Source: Siphonodentalium dalli
Taxonomy: Eukaryota; Mollusca; Scaphopoda; Gadilida; Siphonodentaliidae
Length of the DNA stretch: 64,000 nt
Assembly (NCBI GenBank): GCA_032622095.1
Contig: CP136068.1
Coordinates: 16,103,729 to 16,167,728 of the forward strand
Direction: 5' to 3'
The position numbers and the translations under genes are program-made. How positions within the stretch are numbered: position 1 is the first letter of the stretch; the number at the start of each line of letters is the position of its first letter. The notes under the pieces were generated by a model that was not told where the DNA came from, ran no database searches, and saw nothing but the letters and a program-made list of their open reading frames with translations. This document shows, one piece after another, positions 43,406 through 55,690 of this stretch.

Positions 43406-43780
43406 GCACACATGCAATATACAGGACCGTAAACATAAAAATGTCCCCAGTCGTTAAGCAGTGTTAATCTATTTTAAAAAAATTATGTCCACAGTCTGGA
43501 TTATTTTGATGTCCACATTTTGAAAACACACGAAAAAAACATTATGTCCCTTATTGGAAAACACACAATAAAGTTAAATTGTTTAATGAGAATGTTGGAC
43601 ACCGACACACAAGTTATGTGCATGTAGGATGTTACTAAAAATATATTTTATACACATCCTCTCAGAATGTTCCGAAGAGGGGACTTTTCAATAAGGGTTA
43701 TTGGATTGGTCAATAAGGGTCGCAGAACGCCAAATCAGTACTCATCACGACAGGGGACGTCCCCGTTTGGCTAGTGTCAC

Positions 43781-43788
43781 ACACACAA

Positions 43789-43855
<67 letters not shown>

Positions 43856-43868
43856 TATATATATATAT
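43781..43868. repeat. (AC)n(AT)n microsatellite
   Basis: About 30 bp of CA repeat followed by about 58 bp of almost pure AT repeat. Confidence 0.95.
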
Positions 43869-44875
43869 TAGTTATACAAGTAGAATCTCTGTCCGTCCGT
43901 CAGTCTGTCCGCATTTTCTCACAGACTTTATAATACGTTTATTCTCTTGAGATACAAGTAGAAGACTGAGCAGATTTAAACCAAATTTGGTGTGTTGACT
44001 GGGAATACCCCGGCGTAGGTTATACCGGCGTTAGTCTCTCAAACAATTTGTTTAAATAAAAACAAAAAATATGCTCACTATGGGTCTATTGCAGAATAAA
44101 ATAAGTCCAATATGAACCATTTTGCACGAGGATATGTTGCAGCAGATATGACGCCCTTATAATTATGTGAATCACTATGGCCCCAGCCATCCAACGGAAT
44201 AAGGGTATAAATCATCTTGGATTTGGAGGTCACGTGACATTAAAAACTTGGAATAGAGTCCAGTTATTTACACAACACATCCCGATGTTGAAGTATACAT
44301 CCCTTGCCTCTACTAAAAAGTATACAAGGATCCAGTTTTTGAACAGTTGCCCTCACACTAGAGAAATCTATTTCATTCCTCGCATTGTCTTTAACGTGTT
44401 TGACGAATGCCAATTAACCACAGTTAGAGATAGAACAAAATTGACGAAGGTTAACTAGGCATACAACTCTAACGGCAAAATGCACAATGACTGTTTTCAA
44501 CTAAATTGGGTCTTGTGTACAATGTTATAAATCTATATTTGTTTGCTGTAACATGTTGTGACTTTGATTGCTTGGAGTTTATGTCCAACCGAGTCGCGAA
44601 GCTACTGGGCTGAGCACAGGTTCTATGTCGTAAATATCATATATGTTACCGTCAATCAACCGCAATAACGCATATGTTCTGCCGACAATCCTGGGGATTT
44701 ATTCTAAAATTTATTCCGAAGAATGATCAGCACAAATGTCAGAATCTCCATAACATTGTTCAGTATAAATGATGTCTTGAAAATAGCAAGCAGGTGAGAG
44801 ACGATGGAAAGGTTGTCGTGGTCTTCCTCGTGTTGACGACTCTATAAATAAACATCTATTATATATTTTGAAAGA
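43869..44875. other. no gene seen
   Basis: No supported coding region. 'ctgtccgtccgtcagtctgtccgc' near 43893 resembles wording near element ends in molluscan repeats. Confidence 0.35.
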
Positions 44876-46163
44876 TCTGTGTGTGTGTGTGTGTGTGTAT
44901 CTGTGTGTTTGTGTGTAATCGATGGACTCAAAAACGACTCAGCCAATTTCGATGAAACTTGGTACGTGGGGGTATTTTCGGGCCACGATGAACATAGGCC
45001 TATTAATATGTTCGTGCGAGGTCAACTTTTCACGTGCCGAGGTCAAATCTGTTTTTACGCCGTTTTGCGCTAATATATTTCAGTTCGGTGCTCACAAATC
45101 GATTCGATATAGCGCGAATAATAAAATGCCAGTCATATAATTTGCACGGTTAGAATCTGTGGCGTTTCCTCTTTCCAACGATATATAATATGTATGTATC
45201 CGTTTTAGTTATCTGCCTCAATTATTAAGAAGAAGTGGTACGATCTTCTATCAGGGTAAAAACGATGCGTAACTTCTATGACGTCGTTAGAGGTCATAAA
45301 GTTAGATCACGTTAACTCTTACCCGGCCGATGCATTTGACTGTTTCAGACGTCTTGGCGATATCTCGGGCACCGATGGTAATTTATCTTTACGTTGAAAC
45401 TTTATAATTAATGAGCGTGTGTGTATATGAGGCGCGTTTATATACTTCAGTGGAAATCAAATCGGGTTAAACTGGCGGATTTTTACGGACGAAATTTGAT
45501 GCATAGGGTATCTCGGTATCCGCTGGGCCGATTTCCCGGTATCCGCTGGGCCGATTTCCACCATTTTTGGGGTGTTGGACCCCACCTGACCTTGACCTTC
45601 AAAATGGTCAATTCAAGGTCAAATCGGGTAAAACCGGATGGATTTCGACGAGTACTTTTGTCGGGTACTTGCGTAACTTCTATGACGTCGTTAGAGGTCA
45701 TAAAGTTAGATCACGTTAACTCTTACCCGGCCGATGCATTTGACTGTTTCAGACGTCTTGGCGATATCTCGGGCACCGATGGTAATTTATCTTTACGTTG
45801 AAACTTGAGGCGCGTTTATATACTTCAGTGGAAATCAAATCGGGTTAAACTGGCGGATTTTTACGGACGAAATTTGATGCATAGGGTATCTCGGTATCCG
45901 CTGGGCCGATTTCCCGGTATCCGCTGGGCCGATTTCCACCATTTTTGGGGTGTTGGTGTTTGACCCCACCTGACCTTGACCTTCAAAATGGTCAATTCAA
46001 GGTCAAATCGGGTAAAACCGGATGGATTTCGACGGGTACTTTTGTCGGGTACTTTTGTTCGGGCACTGTGTTTGGACGGGTCAAATCGGGACCCCACTTG
46101 ACCTTGGCCTTCAAAATAGACAATTCAAGGTCAAAGCCCGGACGAAGTCGGGTCACCTTCTAG
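44876..46163 (+). mobile_element. possible Helitron-like element with internal duplication
   Basis: Begins TC after A, then (TG)n at 44878. Ends with a short CCCGGAC/GTCGGG hairpin six bases before CTAG and then T, which fits Helitron termini (5' TC, 3' hairpin plus CTRR, insertion between A and T). No Rep/helicase frame, so non-autonomous if correct. Related wording in reverse orientation is at 55480-55690. Confidence 0.45.
45267..46060 (+). repeat. ~400-bp tandem duplication
   Basis: GCGTAACTTCTATGACGTCG starts at 45267 and 45671, and the sequence stays nearly identical for about 390 bp; unit two lacks about 27 bp after 'cgttgaaactt'. Inside each unit a 20-bp segment 'cggtatccgctgggccgatt' is itself doubled. 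The parallel minus-strand frames at 45483-45701 and 45861-46097 arise from this duplication. Confidence 0.9.
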
Positions 46164-47125
46164 TAGGATATATTATGAGACTCTCTGACCAATCAAAGAC
46201 GTTGTTTCTTACTGAAGGCAGAAAATAGGGGTGTAATATAATATAAGTTTACTGTATACAGTGTATCCAGAATTATTTCCAATCTGTCAGAATTGTCGAC
46301 ACGGTAAATACGCTAAGAGTGTCTCCTGTTGTGTGGTATACCACCGAGTCTCGACGCGAAGCGAATGTTTGTAGCACACCCATGGAAAATACTGTATTTA
46401 CCTGTAGACAATCGTGCCCGATTGGAAATAATGCTCGGCATATGAGTTTGCCAAACAATACCTATTGGAAGATTGTTTTCGCGTTAAATCTGTTAACATA
46501 TCCGGGTTTATTGATATGATGTTAGGTTTATTTACCATATGTATATACTCATAAAATACTCATTCACAATGACATGTAAAGTAGAAACATGTATAAGTGG
46601 ATTGTGCGATTTATCCATAGCTTCCGAAGATCCGACAGAATCACATGTATATTAGGACACACTTGCAAGCTTGTTAATGTCAATCGTTTCTGTTTCTTCA
46701 ACATCTGCTGATAGTTGCCATGTCGTTTTTGTTTTGTTTGTTTTTTAAACAAGGTCGTAAATAATATATCCTTGAACTGCCCTCTCGGGAATTATGGAAA
46801 TTAACACCGGATACTTGCTTGCCTAAGAATATCATGTGGTTAATAGCCATGTACACTTTTCCATCGATGTAGATATACAAAATGAAATGGCAGGTTGATT
46901 TACCCTAGAAAATTCTACACTACAATAATTAGTAATGGTATATGGGTCACAGCCTGGAAATCTAATCTATTACTTAAGATTACAATTAGTAATGGTATAT
47001 GATATACCCGAAATAATAACACACATTGAATGTGTTATCAGTTGTACATTATACCTTTGTATCGACTTTGGGATCAATGAAATCAATATGAATGATCTAA
47101 TTCATGTGTCTTGGTAAATTTTATA
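46164..47125. other. no gene seen
   Basis: A short direct repeat 'tagtaatggtatatg' is near 46929 and 46988. No coding region is supported. Confidence 0.35.
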
Positions 47126-47252
47126 TTTGTTTTCAGAGGTTATGTGATTACTGAAAGTAATATCCAGATACATGGGTAAATATGAGATGTGTGTATACCT
47201 TTATTCGTGTACCTGGATATTACTTTGTGAACACATAACCTCTGAAAAACAA
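47126..47252. repeat. hairpin with ~47-bp arms and a following repeat family
   Basis: Arm 47126-47174 (TTCAGAGGTTATGTGATTAC ... AATATCCAG) is inverted at 47206-47252. Fragments of the right arm ('cctatattcgtgtatctg', 'tactttgcgaaatcat') recur to about 48260, so this is the most complete copy of a local repeat. Confidence 0.8.
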
Positions 47253-47639
47253 ATCCAAAACCTTTCAAACAACTTGTGGATCTGCATAGTCAATGTATTG
47301 TGAAATACATACAAAATGTATATATCTTCATTCGTGTATCTGGCCATTACTTTGCGAAATCATACCCTCTGAAAACAAAACCCTAATTGTTTCCAGATAT
47401 ATTTGTTGAAAAAATTTGAGTTTGTTGGTTGATTGGTTTAATTTTTCGTAGTGTATGCCGAAAGTGGAGGAATGACCATACATAGAGTAAATTTCACAAT
47501 GGAAATCAACTTGCCTAAATACACGGATATGATTATCCTCCCTTCGTTTGGATCACGAATCCGCGCCTGTCGCTGTTCAAACAAGTTTTATCGGTGCTAT
47601 ACAGCATATGACCGCGTAATGTACTGATATCACTAATGA

Positions 47640-48260
47640 CTGAGCAGGTATTGAGGTATGTTGAGGTTATGTGATATCTCAAAATATTGATCAGATACAC
47701 GAATTTAATTGATTTAGGTTAGTTCGTGTTCTACACATATGTGTACACCTATATTCTTGTATCTGGAAAGTACTTGTCTAGAAACGTCTATATACATATG
47801 TGCACCTATATTCCTGAATCTGTGCGGTACTTGTCTGGATACTTACTTAACATGTTAATATTCTCAAAGTAATGTTCAGATACACGAACTGAGTTATGCA
47901 TACACAAAATGAATTATTAATAGTTTGCATGGAACACGAATAATTATATTTTATTCACAAATCTTCCACATAATGAGGCAGACTATATATCTGGAATTAT
48001 ACAAACTAGAACTTAATTTTTGCTTATTTTATTTAAGTTCGAACTGATCTTAAAATACAACACAATTTAATTTATATACGTTGTTTCGTGTTCTATACAA
48101 ATACGTATACCCATATCCGTGTATCTGGACGGTACTTATATTGATACTTCTATACAAATGTGTGTACCTATATTCGTGTATCTGAATGGTACTTATATTG
48201 ATACTTCTATACAAATGTGTGTACCTATATTCGTGTATCTGAGCAGTACTTATATATATT
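47640..48260. repeat. short tandem/dispersed 'acctatattcgtgtatctg' units
   Basis: 'gtgtacctatattcgtgtatctgnncggtacttatattgatacttctatacaaat' occurs at least four times (about 47745, 47800, 48105, 48160 and 48220, with variation). Confidence 0.7.
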
Positions 48261-48910
48261 CCCTAATAATATTAAGATTCAGAATCAATTTAATTTAAAT
48301 TTGATTCATTGGAAACATCATGAAATAAACTGAGACAGTGGTTACTCTATCAATTTATCTTTTTTAAAGCGATATGGCGGCTTGTGCTCCAAAATACACC
48401 ATATTATTCGGTTTGAATTTTTCTCAGTATCGAGATAGGTCGATAAATATCTGATCTACCTTTCTACGAGCATTATGTAACCAAAAAAGACGAATTGAAA
48501 TAATGCAGAATACAACTGTGAATACGGTGTGTGGGTCCGAAACACAAAACAGCCATTGGAGCGACGTGGAACAGAAAAGACCGTTCCGTGGTAGTATATT
48601 TAGTTCGTATATTTATCGGCTTATCGTATTCGTCGCTCCAAGATATGTAGAAAAAACTTGGTGGTTCGAATGAATGAATACATATTTATTATGTTACGAT
48701 GCAAGCGCTGGAATTAGAGCAAACAAGCCATTTCCATAATAATATTAAGATTCAGAAGCAATTTTATTTAAAGTTGATTTAACGGAAATATCACGAAACA
48801 AACTGGCAACAGAGGAAACAAACCTTTTCCTAATAATATTAAGATTCAGGAGCAATTGCATTTAAAGTTAATTCAGTGTAAACATTGCGAAACAAAGTGG
48901 GACAGTGGTT
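48255..48910. repeat. three copies of a ~90-110-bp 'taataatattaagattcag' unit
   Basis: Copies near 48260, 48737 and 48827 share 'aataatattaagattcag.agcaat', 'tttaaagttgattca' and 'gaaacaaactg.gacag'. About 400 bp of other sequence separates the first two. Confidence 0.7.
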
Positions 48911-49289
48911 ACACTAAATATTAAAGCAAAGTGAGGTATACAATTACCAGAGTATACTTATTTACCAAATTGTTTGGAAGGTCACCTAGGTTTTCCAAGG
49001 TATGTTGCCAATCGAATTGGTGATACCACATTAAATTCTCAATTCGCAGGAAGATTTTCAGGATAAAGAATATGATGTGTTATACTCTGGTAAACTCAAG
49101 AAAAACAATTGTAAAATTAGTATTTACGATGGCAGACTAGTGTAGCTGGAGAACACCCTTGTAAAAATACAGAATTTACCATGCTTTTACCAACTCAAGG
49201 CGAGGCTTACATTAACTGACTCTCAAGCACTCTGACAAAACTGTGCAAGTCCCATATTACACAAATATTAGGGTGGTAAAATCAGAATT

Positions 49290-49960
49290 TATAATCAATC
49301 AGAACTGAATTGGTGTGCTCAGGTATACATAGCGAAACACCAAAGTAGAATCAATATTTACTTCGGTATTATCATGATGAATTCTCACTCACCCCAATAA
49401 ACCCATTTAAACCGCGATATACCTAGTTTACATTGGTTGTGCCTGCGTGTTTTGAACCGCCCTATAGTATAATCAATGTAAGCTTCACAATACCTTGGTA
49501 TTATCACCCATGTAAACCCAATGTAAAGCGTGAGTAACACTGGTTTATACTGGTTTTACCAGCGTCTTTTTGAAACAGCCAAGTAGAATCAGTATATAGG
49601 CCTCAAATTGTTTAGTGGTGTCTTTCATGATGAATTCTCAATTCACCCCATTACACCCATGTAAAGCGTGACTTATACTGGTTTATATTGGTTTTACCAG
49701 CATGTTTTGAAATACCTATTAGAATCAATGTAAAACCTCACATTACTTTTGCATTATCATGGTGAATTCTCAATTTACCCCAGTAAACCGTGATCTACAT
49801 TGGTTTACATTGGTTTTACCAACGTGTTTCAAACACATAGGTAGAATTAATATTTAACACCTCACATTACTTTGGTATTATCAATACTTTGGCTAATTAT
49901 CAATTCACTTCAATCAACCCATGTAACGCGTGATTTCTAATAGTTTACAATTGTTAAAAT
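49290..49960. repeat. ~128-bp tandem array, about five units
   Basis: Marked by 'tattatcatgatgaattctcaattcacccc', 'aacccatgtaaagcgtgatttatactggtttat' and 'ttggttttaccagcatgttttgaaa', recurring near 49366, 49497, 49621, 49752 and 49877. Confidence 0.8.
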
Positions 49961-49975
49961 AATAACCAGTGACCG

Positions 49976-50102
49976 TTTAGCTAGTATAAGTGCGATATGA
50001 TATTCTTGTTCTTGCTAATAATATTTAGTAAACGCTATGCTTATATATACCACCGATTCCACCGTCAATAATATAGACCTACCATTGGCACATATTCAGG
50101 TA
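49976..50102 (+). repeat. 127-bp sequence identical to 58976-59102
   Basis: Every base from TTTAGCTAGTATAAGTG to ACATATTCAGGTA matches the second copy. Flanks differ abruptly on both sides. No terminal repeats or coding sense. Confidence 0.9.
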
Positions 50103-50583
50103 ATATGATCGCACGCATAGCGTAATGGAGCAACCACAAATACTGTGATCAGATGAAACAATTCATACGCCTATGGAGTGTATCAATTTTGAGGCAAATC
50201 TGATAAATCAAGTGTGGATATGTATTAATCTTATCACTACTGTATAGCTGTATAACATCCATGGGGTATTACATAGTTATTAGGTTCAAACTAAGCAGAA
50301 CAGAAAGAGTAGACTGAGTTTGGAGTATTTTTTTAATTTTTTTAATCATGTTGTAATATTTGAAAAAAACACTAACACCATTATAACATCGGCAGAGTTA
50401 TGAAACTTTAATCTTTCAATGAAATCACAGAAACTTTCCTTCACCCCCACCCACATGACCCAGCCCTCCACATTGCTAACAAACCAACAGCCCACGTACA
50501 ACCAACCCATATAAGAAGTTACCACTCTCAACAGAAGCGTAGAGTTATTATCTACCAGAGGACTTAGTCGGGTATTAGCTACA

Positions 50584-51495
50584 GGAAGGTATCACCCCCT
50601 CCCCCCTGAATCCTGAATACGAGTTAATTTTGGGGGGTGAATCCTGAATACGAGTTAATTTTGGGGGGTGAATCCTGAATACATGTTAAGAAATAATATG
50701 CGATAAATGACATACAAATTGACTGTTTTAATATCAGACAGATACAAGCAGAAGTTACGTAGACACAGACACATTATGATGCCGGTCGCGTGCGAGGCCG
50801 TTATGATACCATTAATGATACTTTATGATCAGGGACGTGGCTACTAGCTAGAGGGTTTCCGTTGGGGGTGTCCACCTTGGGAAATTCCAACTGCACCCCC
50901 CCCCCCTTGAGTCAGAATCAGACCGAACACAAGTTTTGCATAATTCCATCAGGAGACAAGATTTCCAAGTGTTCGAAATTTCCAACCTGTCACCCCCCCC
51001 CCCTGAGGTTGGAAAATTTCCAACTGTGACCATTTCAGTCAAAGATTTTGACAAAAAATAGGAAAATATGCAAATATTGGTCCAAAAACAATTAATTCCC
51101 CCCCAATAAATTGTTTGAAAATCAAACTACAAGAACACTTCAACCTATTGTTGGTGTGAAATTTCCAACTAATGTTTTGGCAGCTATGAAATTTCCAACT
51201 GTTGAAAATTTTGACCAAAGTTGGGGGGGGCGTGAGACCCTCCCCCTGTCGCAACGTCTCTGTTTATGATGGCACGGTGGTCGAATATGCCCAAGAAGCT
51301 ATTCTACCCACTCATTCATACAGATAACTAGCACAAAATATTACTTTGCGCCATCAAAACCTGCATCCAAGATGTTTTGCTTGATCCCGAATACCAGTTA
51401 ATTCGGGGGTATGAATCCCGCGTACAGCTTCAAAACACCTTGAATCCCGCGTACCGAAAGGGGGGGGGGGGTTGATACCCTCCTACAGAGAGACA
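50584..51495. mobile_element. possible element with C/G-rich inverted ends, containing an 'aatttccaact' copy
   Basis: Left AGGAAGGTATCACCCCC is inverted at GGGGGTTGATACCCTCCT on the right. A 31-bp unit 'gaatcctgaatacgagttaatttt' is repeated 2.7 times on the left, and 'gaatcccgcgtac' twice on the right. The middle (50860-51250) is copy 3 of the dispersed 'aatttccaact' repeat. The G/C runs make the ends uncertain. Confidence 0.5.
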
Positions 51496-51619
51496 TACAC
51501 AGTCATTAATTGAGATCAGAATAACAGATATCGGACAGCCTTGTGTAAACACTACACTACCAGTCTACCACCAATGTATGTTGTCATTACCAAATTAAAA
51601 CAATCACCCAAGTCTGAAT

Positions 51620-51935
51620 TTAGTGACAGTGTGTCTGACATTTGTAAAATGAGGTCCTGAGAGAGGAAAGGCTACCATCGCCAGCAGTTTCTATATCTCC
51701 TAATTTGGAAGATAAAATGCATTATTTGGGTACTCAATTGGGGGGGGGGGTGCATCACCAACTTCAACTGGAGAACCTCAATGTCTTCCTAGGTTTTTCT
51801 ATGGCAGTTGAGGCCTAATCAAAATGAGGTTCCCAGAGTGTAAATTTGGTGATGCTAGCCCGCCTTGTGGCATAGATAGCATCATTAAATTCACCTTTTG
51901 TGGACACATTCTGCAAATCTCAGACACACTTAGTT
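51620..51935. repeat. diverged copy of the 11771-11990 foldback MITE
   Basis: Shares GTGTCTGACATTTG, AATGAGGTCC and AAATTTGGTGATGCTAGCCC, with the matching right end ACATTCTGCAAATCTCAGACACAC. The centre differs and includes a G run at about 51741. Confidence 0.65.
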
Positions 51936-52254
51936 GTTCCAATATTATTTTCTCAACAACCACTTATCCAGGTGAAATCATACCCTGATTTTTTTAAGAA
52001 AAATTACTGGGTATATTGGATTGAGTTTGTCCTTGGGATCAGATTTGTTCAAATAGGGTTATTTTTAGGAAGCTTTTAAACTCTTAATTCTACCCTTTGA
52101 AAGTACTAGATGAATGGATCTCATGAATGGGGATTCAGATTTGCTCAGATAGGCAGAGATAAGAGAATTAACTATCCCCCATCCGCCCTACTTGTATCTA
52201 TGCTGTTTGGTACTGGTATAACTAGTGTGGGCTGATGGACCCAGACATCAGCAT

Positions 52255-54446
52255 TTTCATATAAACAAAGATGAATAACTATAGAATGAAAACCAAAACA
52301 AAACAGTGGTGAACGTCCATACCAAATTCCATTGAGGTCAGAGCATTACTGTTCAAGTTATCACCTGAACAGACATCACATGGAACAAAAAGCCAACATT
52401 TCCATGTAAAAAAATGAATAACTCTAGAACGGAAACTCAAACAAAACAATTGAATCCTCAATTGAATGTCACCACAATAGTGAACATCCATAAAACATTT
52501 CATTGAGATACGAAAACTACTGTTCAAGTTATGACCTGAACCGACATGGGATGGACCAAAAAGCCAACATTTCCAGATAAACAATGATGGATAACTTTAG
52601 GATGGAAAAGCCAAACAAAACAAAGGAACCTTCTATTGAATGTCATCATAGTAGAAAAATCGGTACCAAATTTTATTGAGATCCCAGCACAACTGTTGAA
52701 GTTACGACATGAACAGACACCAGATGGACCTAAAATCTGACATTACCAGATAAACAAGGATGTATAACTCTAGAATGGAAAACCTGAATAAAACAATGTA
52801 GCCCTTTATTAAATGTCCTCATATTAGTGAATATGCGTAGCAAATTGCATTGAGATCCCAGCTTAAAGGTACTCAATCTGATCAGAGGGTCCTATATTAC
52901 TATTTCTTTGGCTTTGTGGGTAAAAAATAATTGAATCAAGTCAAGGAACCTACCAATCAACGCTCAGGGTGATCAGATATCGATATTTTAAGTTTCGTTA
53001 TTTCTATTCTTTCAGGCCCAGAACACAGTCAAAACTGCGTTATTATTACCACTTGATTTTAGAGTTATCCATCCTTGTCTGTTTGAATAGTGTTTTGGTG
53101 TACACATCTCGATCAGATTACAAAGTTAAGGGCAATTATTAGTACTCATCTCGAGAAAATAACAAATTTCAAAAATCAATATCTAATTACTCTGAGCTTT
53201 GTTTGATGGGTTCCTCGACTCGAATCAAATATTTTTTACTCCCGAAGCCAAAGAAATAGTAATATAGGACCCTCTGATCGGATTGTTGTTGTTGGAATCT
53301 GTTGAGACGGGGACCCTCTGATCGGATTGAGTACCTTTAACTTATGAAGTTAGATATGAACAAACACCAGACGGACCAAAAAACCAACATATCCAGATAA
53401 ACAAAGATGAATAACTCTAGCATGGAAAATCGGAATAAAATGATGGAACTCTCCATTTTATATTCTATATTTAATTTCCTCATAGTACAGCATAGTAGTG
53501 AAGATAATTAATTTCCTCATAGTAATGAAATTTAATTGAGATCCCAGCATACCTGTTGAAGTTACGACATGAACAGACACCAGGCGGACCAAAAAGCCAA
53601 CATTTCCAGATAAAAATGGAAAACCCATCAATGTCCTCATGTAGTGAACATCCATACCTAATTTCATTGAGATTCGAGCACTACTGTTCAAGTTATGAGA
53701 TGATCAGACATCGGATGGACAAACAGGTGCAAAACAGTATACCACCTTTTTTTTTAAAGGGGGTATAATATTTATTTATAGTCTGCCTGGTGGGGGCCAT
53801 GGATAGGGAATGTAAAGGGATGGAGTTTTGACCCCCTACTTTTATCAAATTTTCAACATACATTAGTTGTAGATTAATTTTAAAACCAAAAATAGAATTG
53901 TTCTCATAGTTTGATATGATTTTCCAACCAGTATGTTTTAAAAGCACCAGTTCATATGCTCCTACTTTGGGTTAAACTGTTCGACCGAATAAGCCACAAA
54001 TTTTAACCTTGTGGGGGATGTCAGGTTGGTAATTTTCAATAGCTAGAGAGCTTGAAGTTCCAGTACCAGTTGTATGAATTTAGTTATGCAAATAGTAAAA
54101 TCTAAGATGGCTGCAGCGCCTTGAAAATCGCTAAAATGCGATAGTTCTCGTCTAGAGGTGATCCTAAACATGCCTGTATATTTTCAAAACATTTCTCCAA
54201 TAAATGTCGGCTGCAGGGAGTGCCAATGGATTCAAATTTGAAATTCAAAATGAGTGAATTGTTTTTTAAACAATTTTGGAAAAAACTTTATGGCTCCCAT
54301 CTGGAGGTCAGCCCAAAGATCCATATGAAGTTTGGTGATGATCGGATGAGGGATGTGATCTGTATGGTGAGGCAAAGGAAATCGCTTATAGGCACACGCC
54401 AAACCACAGTAATAGCTCAAACTTTACAACATAAAGTTGAGCTAAT
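52255..54446 (+). mobile_element. element with ~145-175-bp tandem units and a terminal AGCTCAA hairpin
   Basis: Units 'ataactctagaatggaaa ... cattgagatcccagca ... gaagttacgacatgaacagac ... gaccaaaaagccaacatttccagataaac' recur near 52272, 52415, 52589, 52762 and 53409, then partial units to 53710. After a unique stretch the region ends with AGCTCAAACTTTACAA / AAAGTTGAGCT at 54415-54446. Same layout as 39440-42737. A TTAA MITE interrupts it at 52867-53336. Confidence 0.6.
52867..53336. mobile_element. 470-bp MITE with TTAA duplication inside a tandem unit
   Basis: TTAA at 52863-52866 and 53337-53340. Inverted ends AGGTACTCAATCTGATCAGA and the complement of its right end, plus TATTTCTTTGGCTTTG/GAAGCCAAAGAAATA. 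Same family as 14530-14747. Near the right end the terminal segment ACCCTCTGATCGGATTG is duplicated. It splits a 'gagatcccagc...' array unit, which gives the empty-site context. Confidence 0.83.
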
Positions 54447-55174
54447 AATGGATCTCTGATTTCAATTGAAACTGGTTGAAAGGGTGCAGCTGGTTTAAAC
54501 TTTCTATACATGAGACATCTCTATTACTATTTATTTTGGACACTTACTTCATGTGATATCTCTATTACTATTTATTTTGGACACTTACTTCATGCGAGGA
54601 CATATGGACTAATAACCATACCGCCTTTTTACAAAAGGATGTATAAAAAATACTAGATTGATTTAATTCAATAACTGTTTATTGAATAAAATTTGAAGAT
54701 AGTCTATTTCTTCATATTACATTTATATTGATTCCTAGGTATAAATACATGAATCTAAGACCCCTGCCAGGAAACACTTCTATCGATTAATAGTGATTAT
54801 ATTTTGAACCTGTTCTGGTAAAAACATGTACATGTATGATCGATCTAACTACAGTACAAACAAACAATAGGACATCTGAAGCATACTAGTACTTGTAGCA
54901 CTGGGATAATTATTAAAATCTCTATCTGATATTGCCTGAAATGTCATTTTTAAAAATAGTAATAATGTCCCATTTCATCATTGCATTATATCAGAAAATA
55001 TTTGAATTAAAATCAATATTAATTGATAGAAGTGTTCACCCACAAAACTTTCAAACACTTGTTGAGATAGACCATCTTTAACAATGAACATTAGAGACAA
55101 AACCGATATAACATAACAATAACTTAATCATTAAAATTATCAAATAGTAACAGTAGAAATTTTGAAATATGAGT
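54447..55174. other. no gene seen
   Basis: Contains a 45-bp direct repeat near 54515 and 54558 ('atctctattactatttattttggacacttacttcatg'). Otherwise featureless. Confidence 0.4.
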
Positions 55175-55355
55175 CATCCAGGAGACTTGCATATATAAGA
55201 GAAAACATTGGCCTGACAATATATACATTGACTATGTAAGCCAGTGCATTGTGTTATATATGTGAGGCTCCTTATGGGAAACTCACATATATAACAGAAT
55301 GCTCTGACAGGGTCTTTAAAGCTGCACTAAATCAGCTCCTGTCAGTAGAGGTTTA
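55175..55355. mobile_element. decayed MITE of the CCCTTTCATGA family
   Basis: Internal wording matches 57858-58115 ('cttgcatatataagagaa', 'tggcctgacaa', 'gtaagccagtgcatt', 'gaggctcc..atgggaaactcacatatata'), but both ends are eroded. Confidence 0.55.
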
Positions 55356-55479
55356 AATAGGGCCTATTCATTCTTTTAAAGAAATGTTTAAGATTTCAGG
55401 GTTCAGGTAGTCCCAAGTTTCAACCTAAGCCGAATTGTTCTATCGGCTGGGATAATGCTGTTTTATACATATACTAGCA

Positions 55480-55690
55480 GGTTAGCCTGCCACTGGCATG
55501 GTTCGTCTCATGGCTTTGTTCGAAAAAGCAATTTCGTCGAAATCCGCCAGTTTTAGCTGATTTGACCTTGAATTGATCAGTAGGCTTCAATATTCGACAC
55601 GGCAATTGACTGCCGTAGCAGTTGATAACATGTTCACATTCGGCGGATTGGGCACTGCGGTCAGTCAAAAAACATAACGCGCACGCTATA
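55480..55690 (-). repeat. fragment related to the 44876-46163 element, reverse orientation
   Basis: 'cgtcgaaatccgccagttttagctgatttgaccttgaattga' is a diverged reverse complement of the 45600-45640 wording. The left edge CTAGCAGGTTAGCCTGCC is a hairpin next to CTAG, as at 31741. Confidence 0.5.

Noticed and set aside
45483-46097. Two similar minus-strand ORFs ending IKFRP
   Set aside because: Explained entirely by the ~400-bp DNA duplication. No domain or start support.
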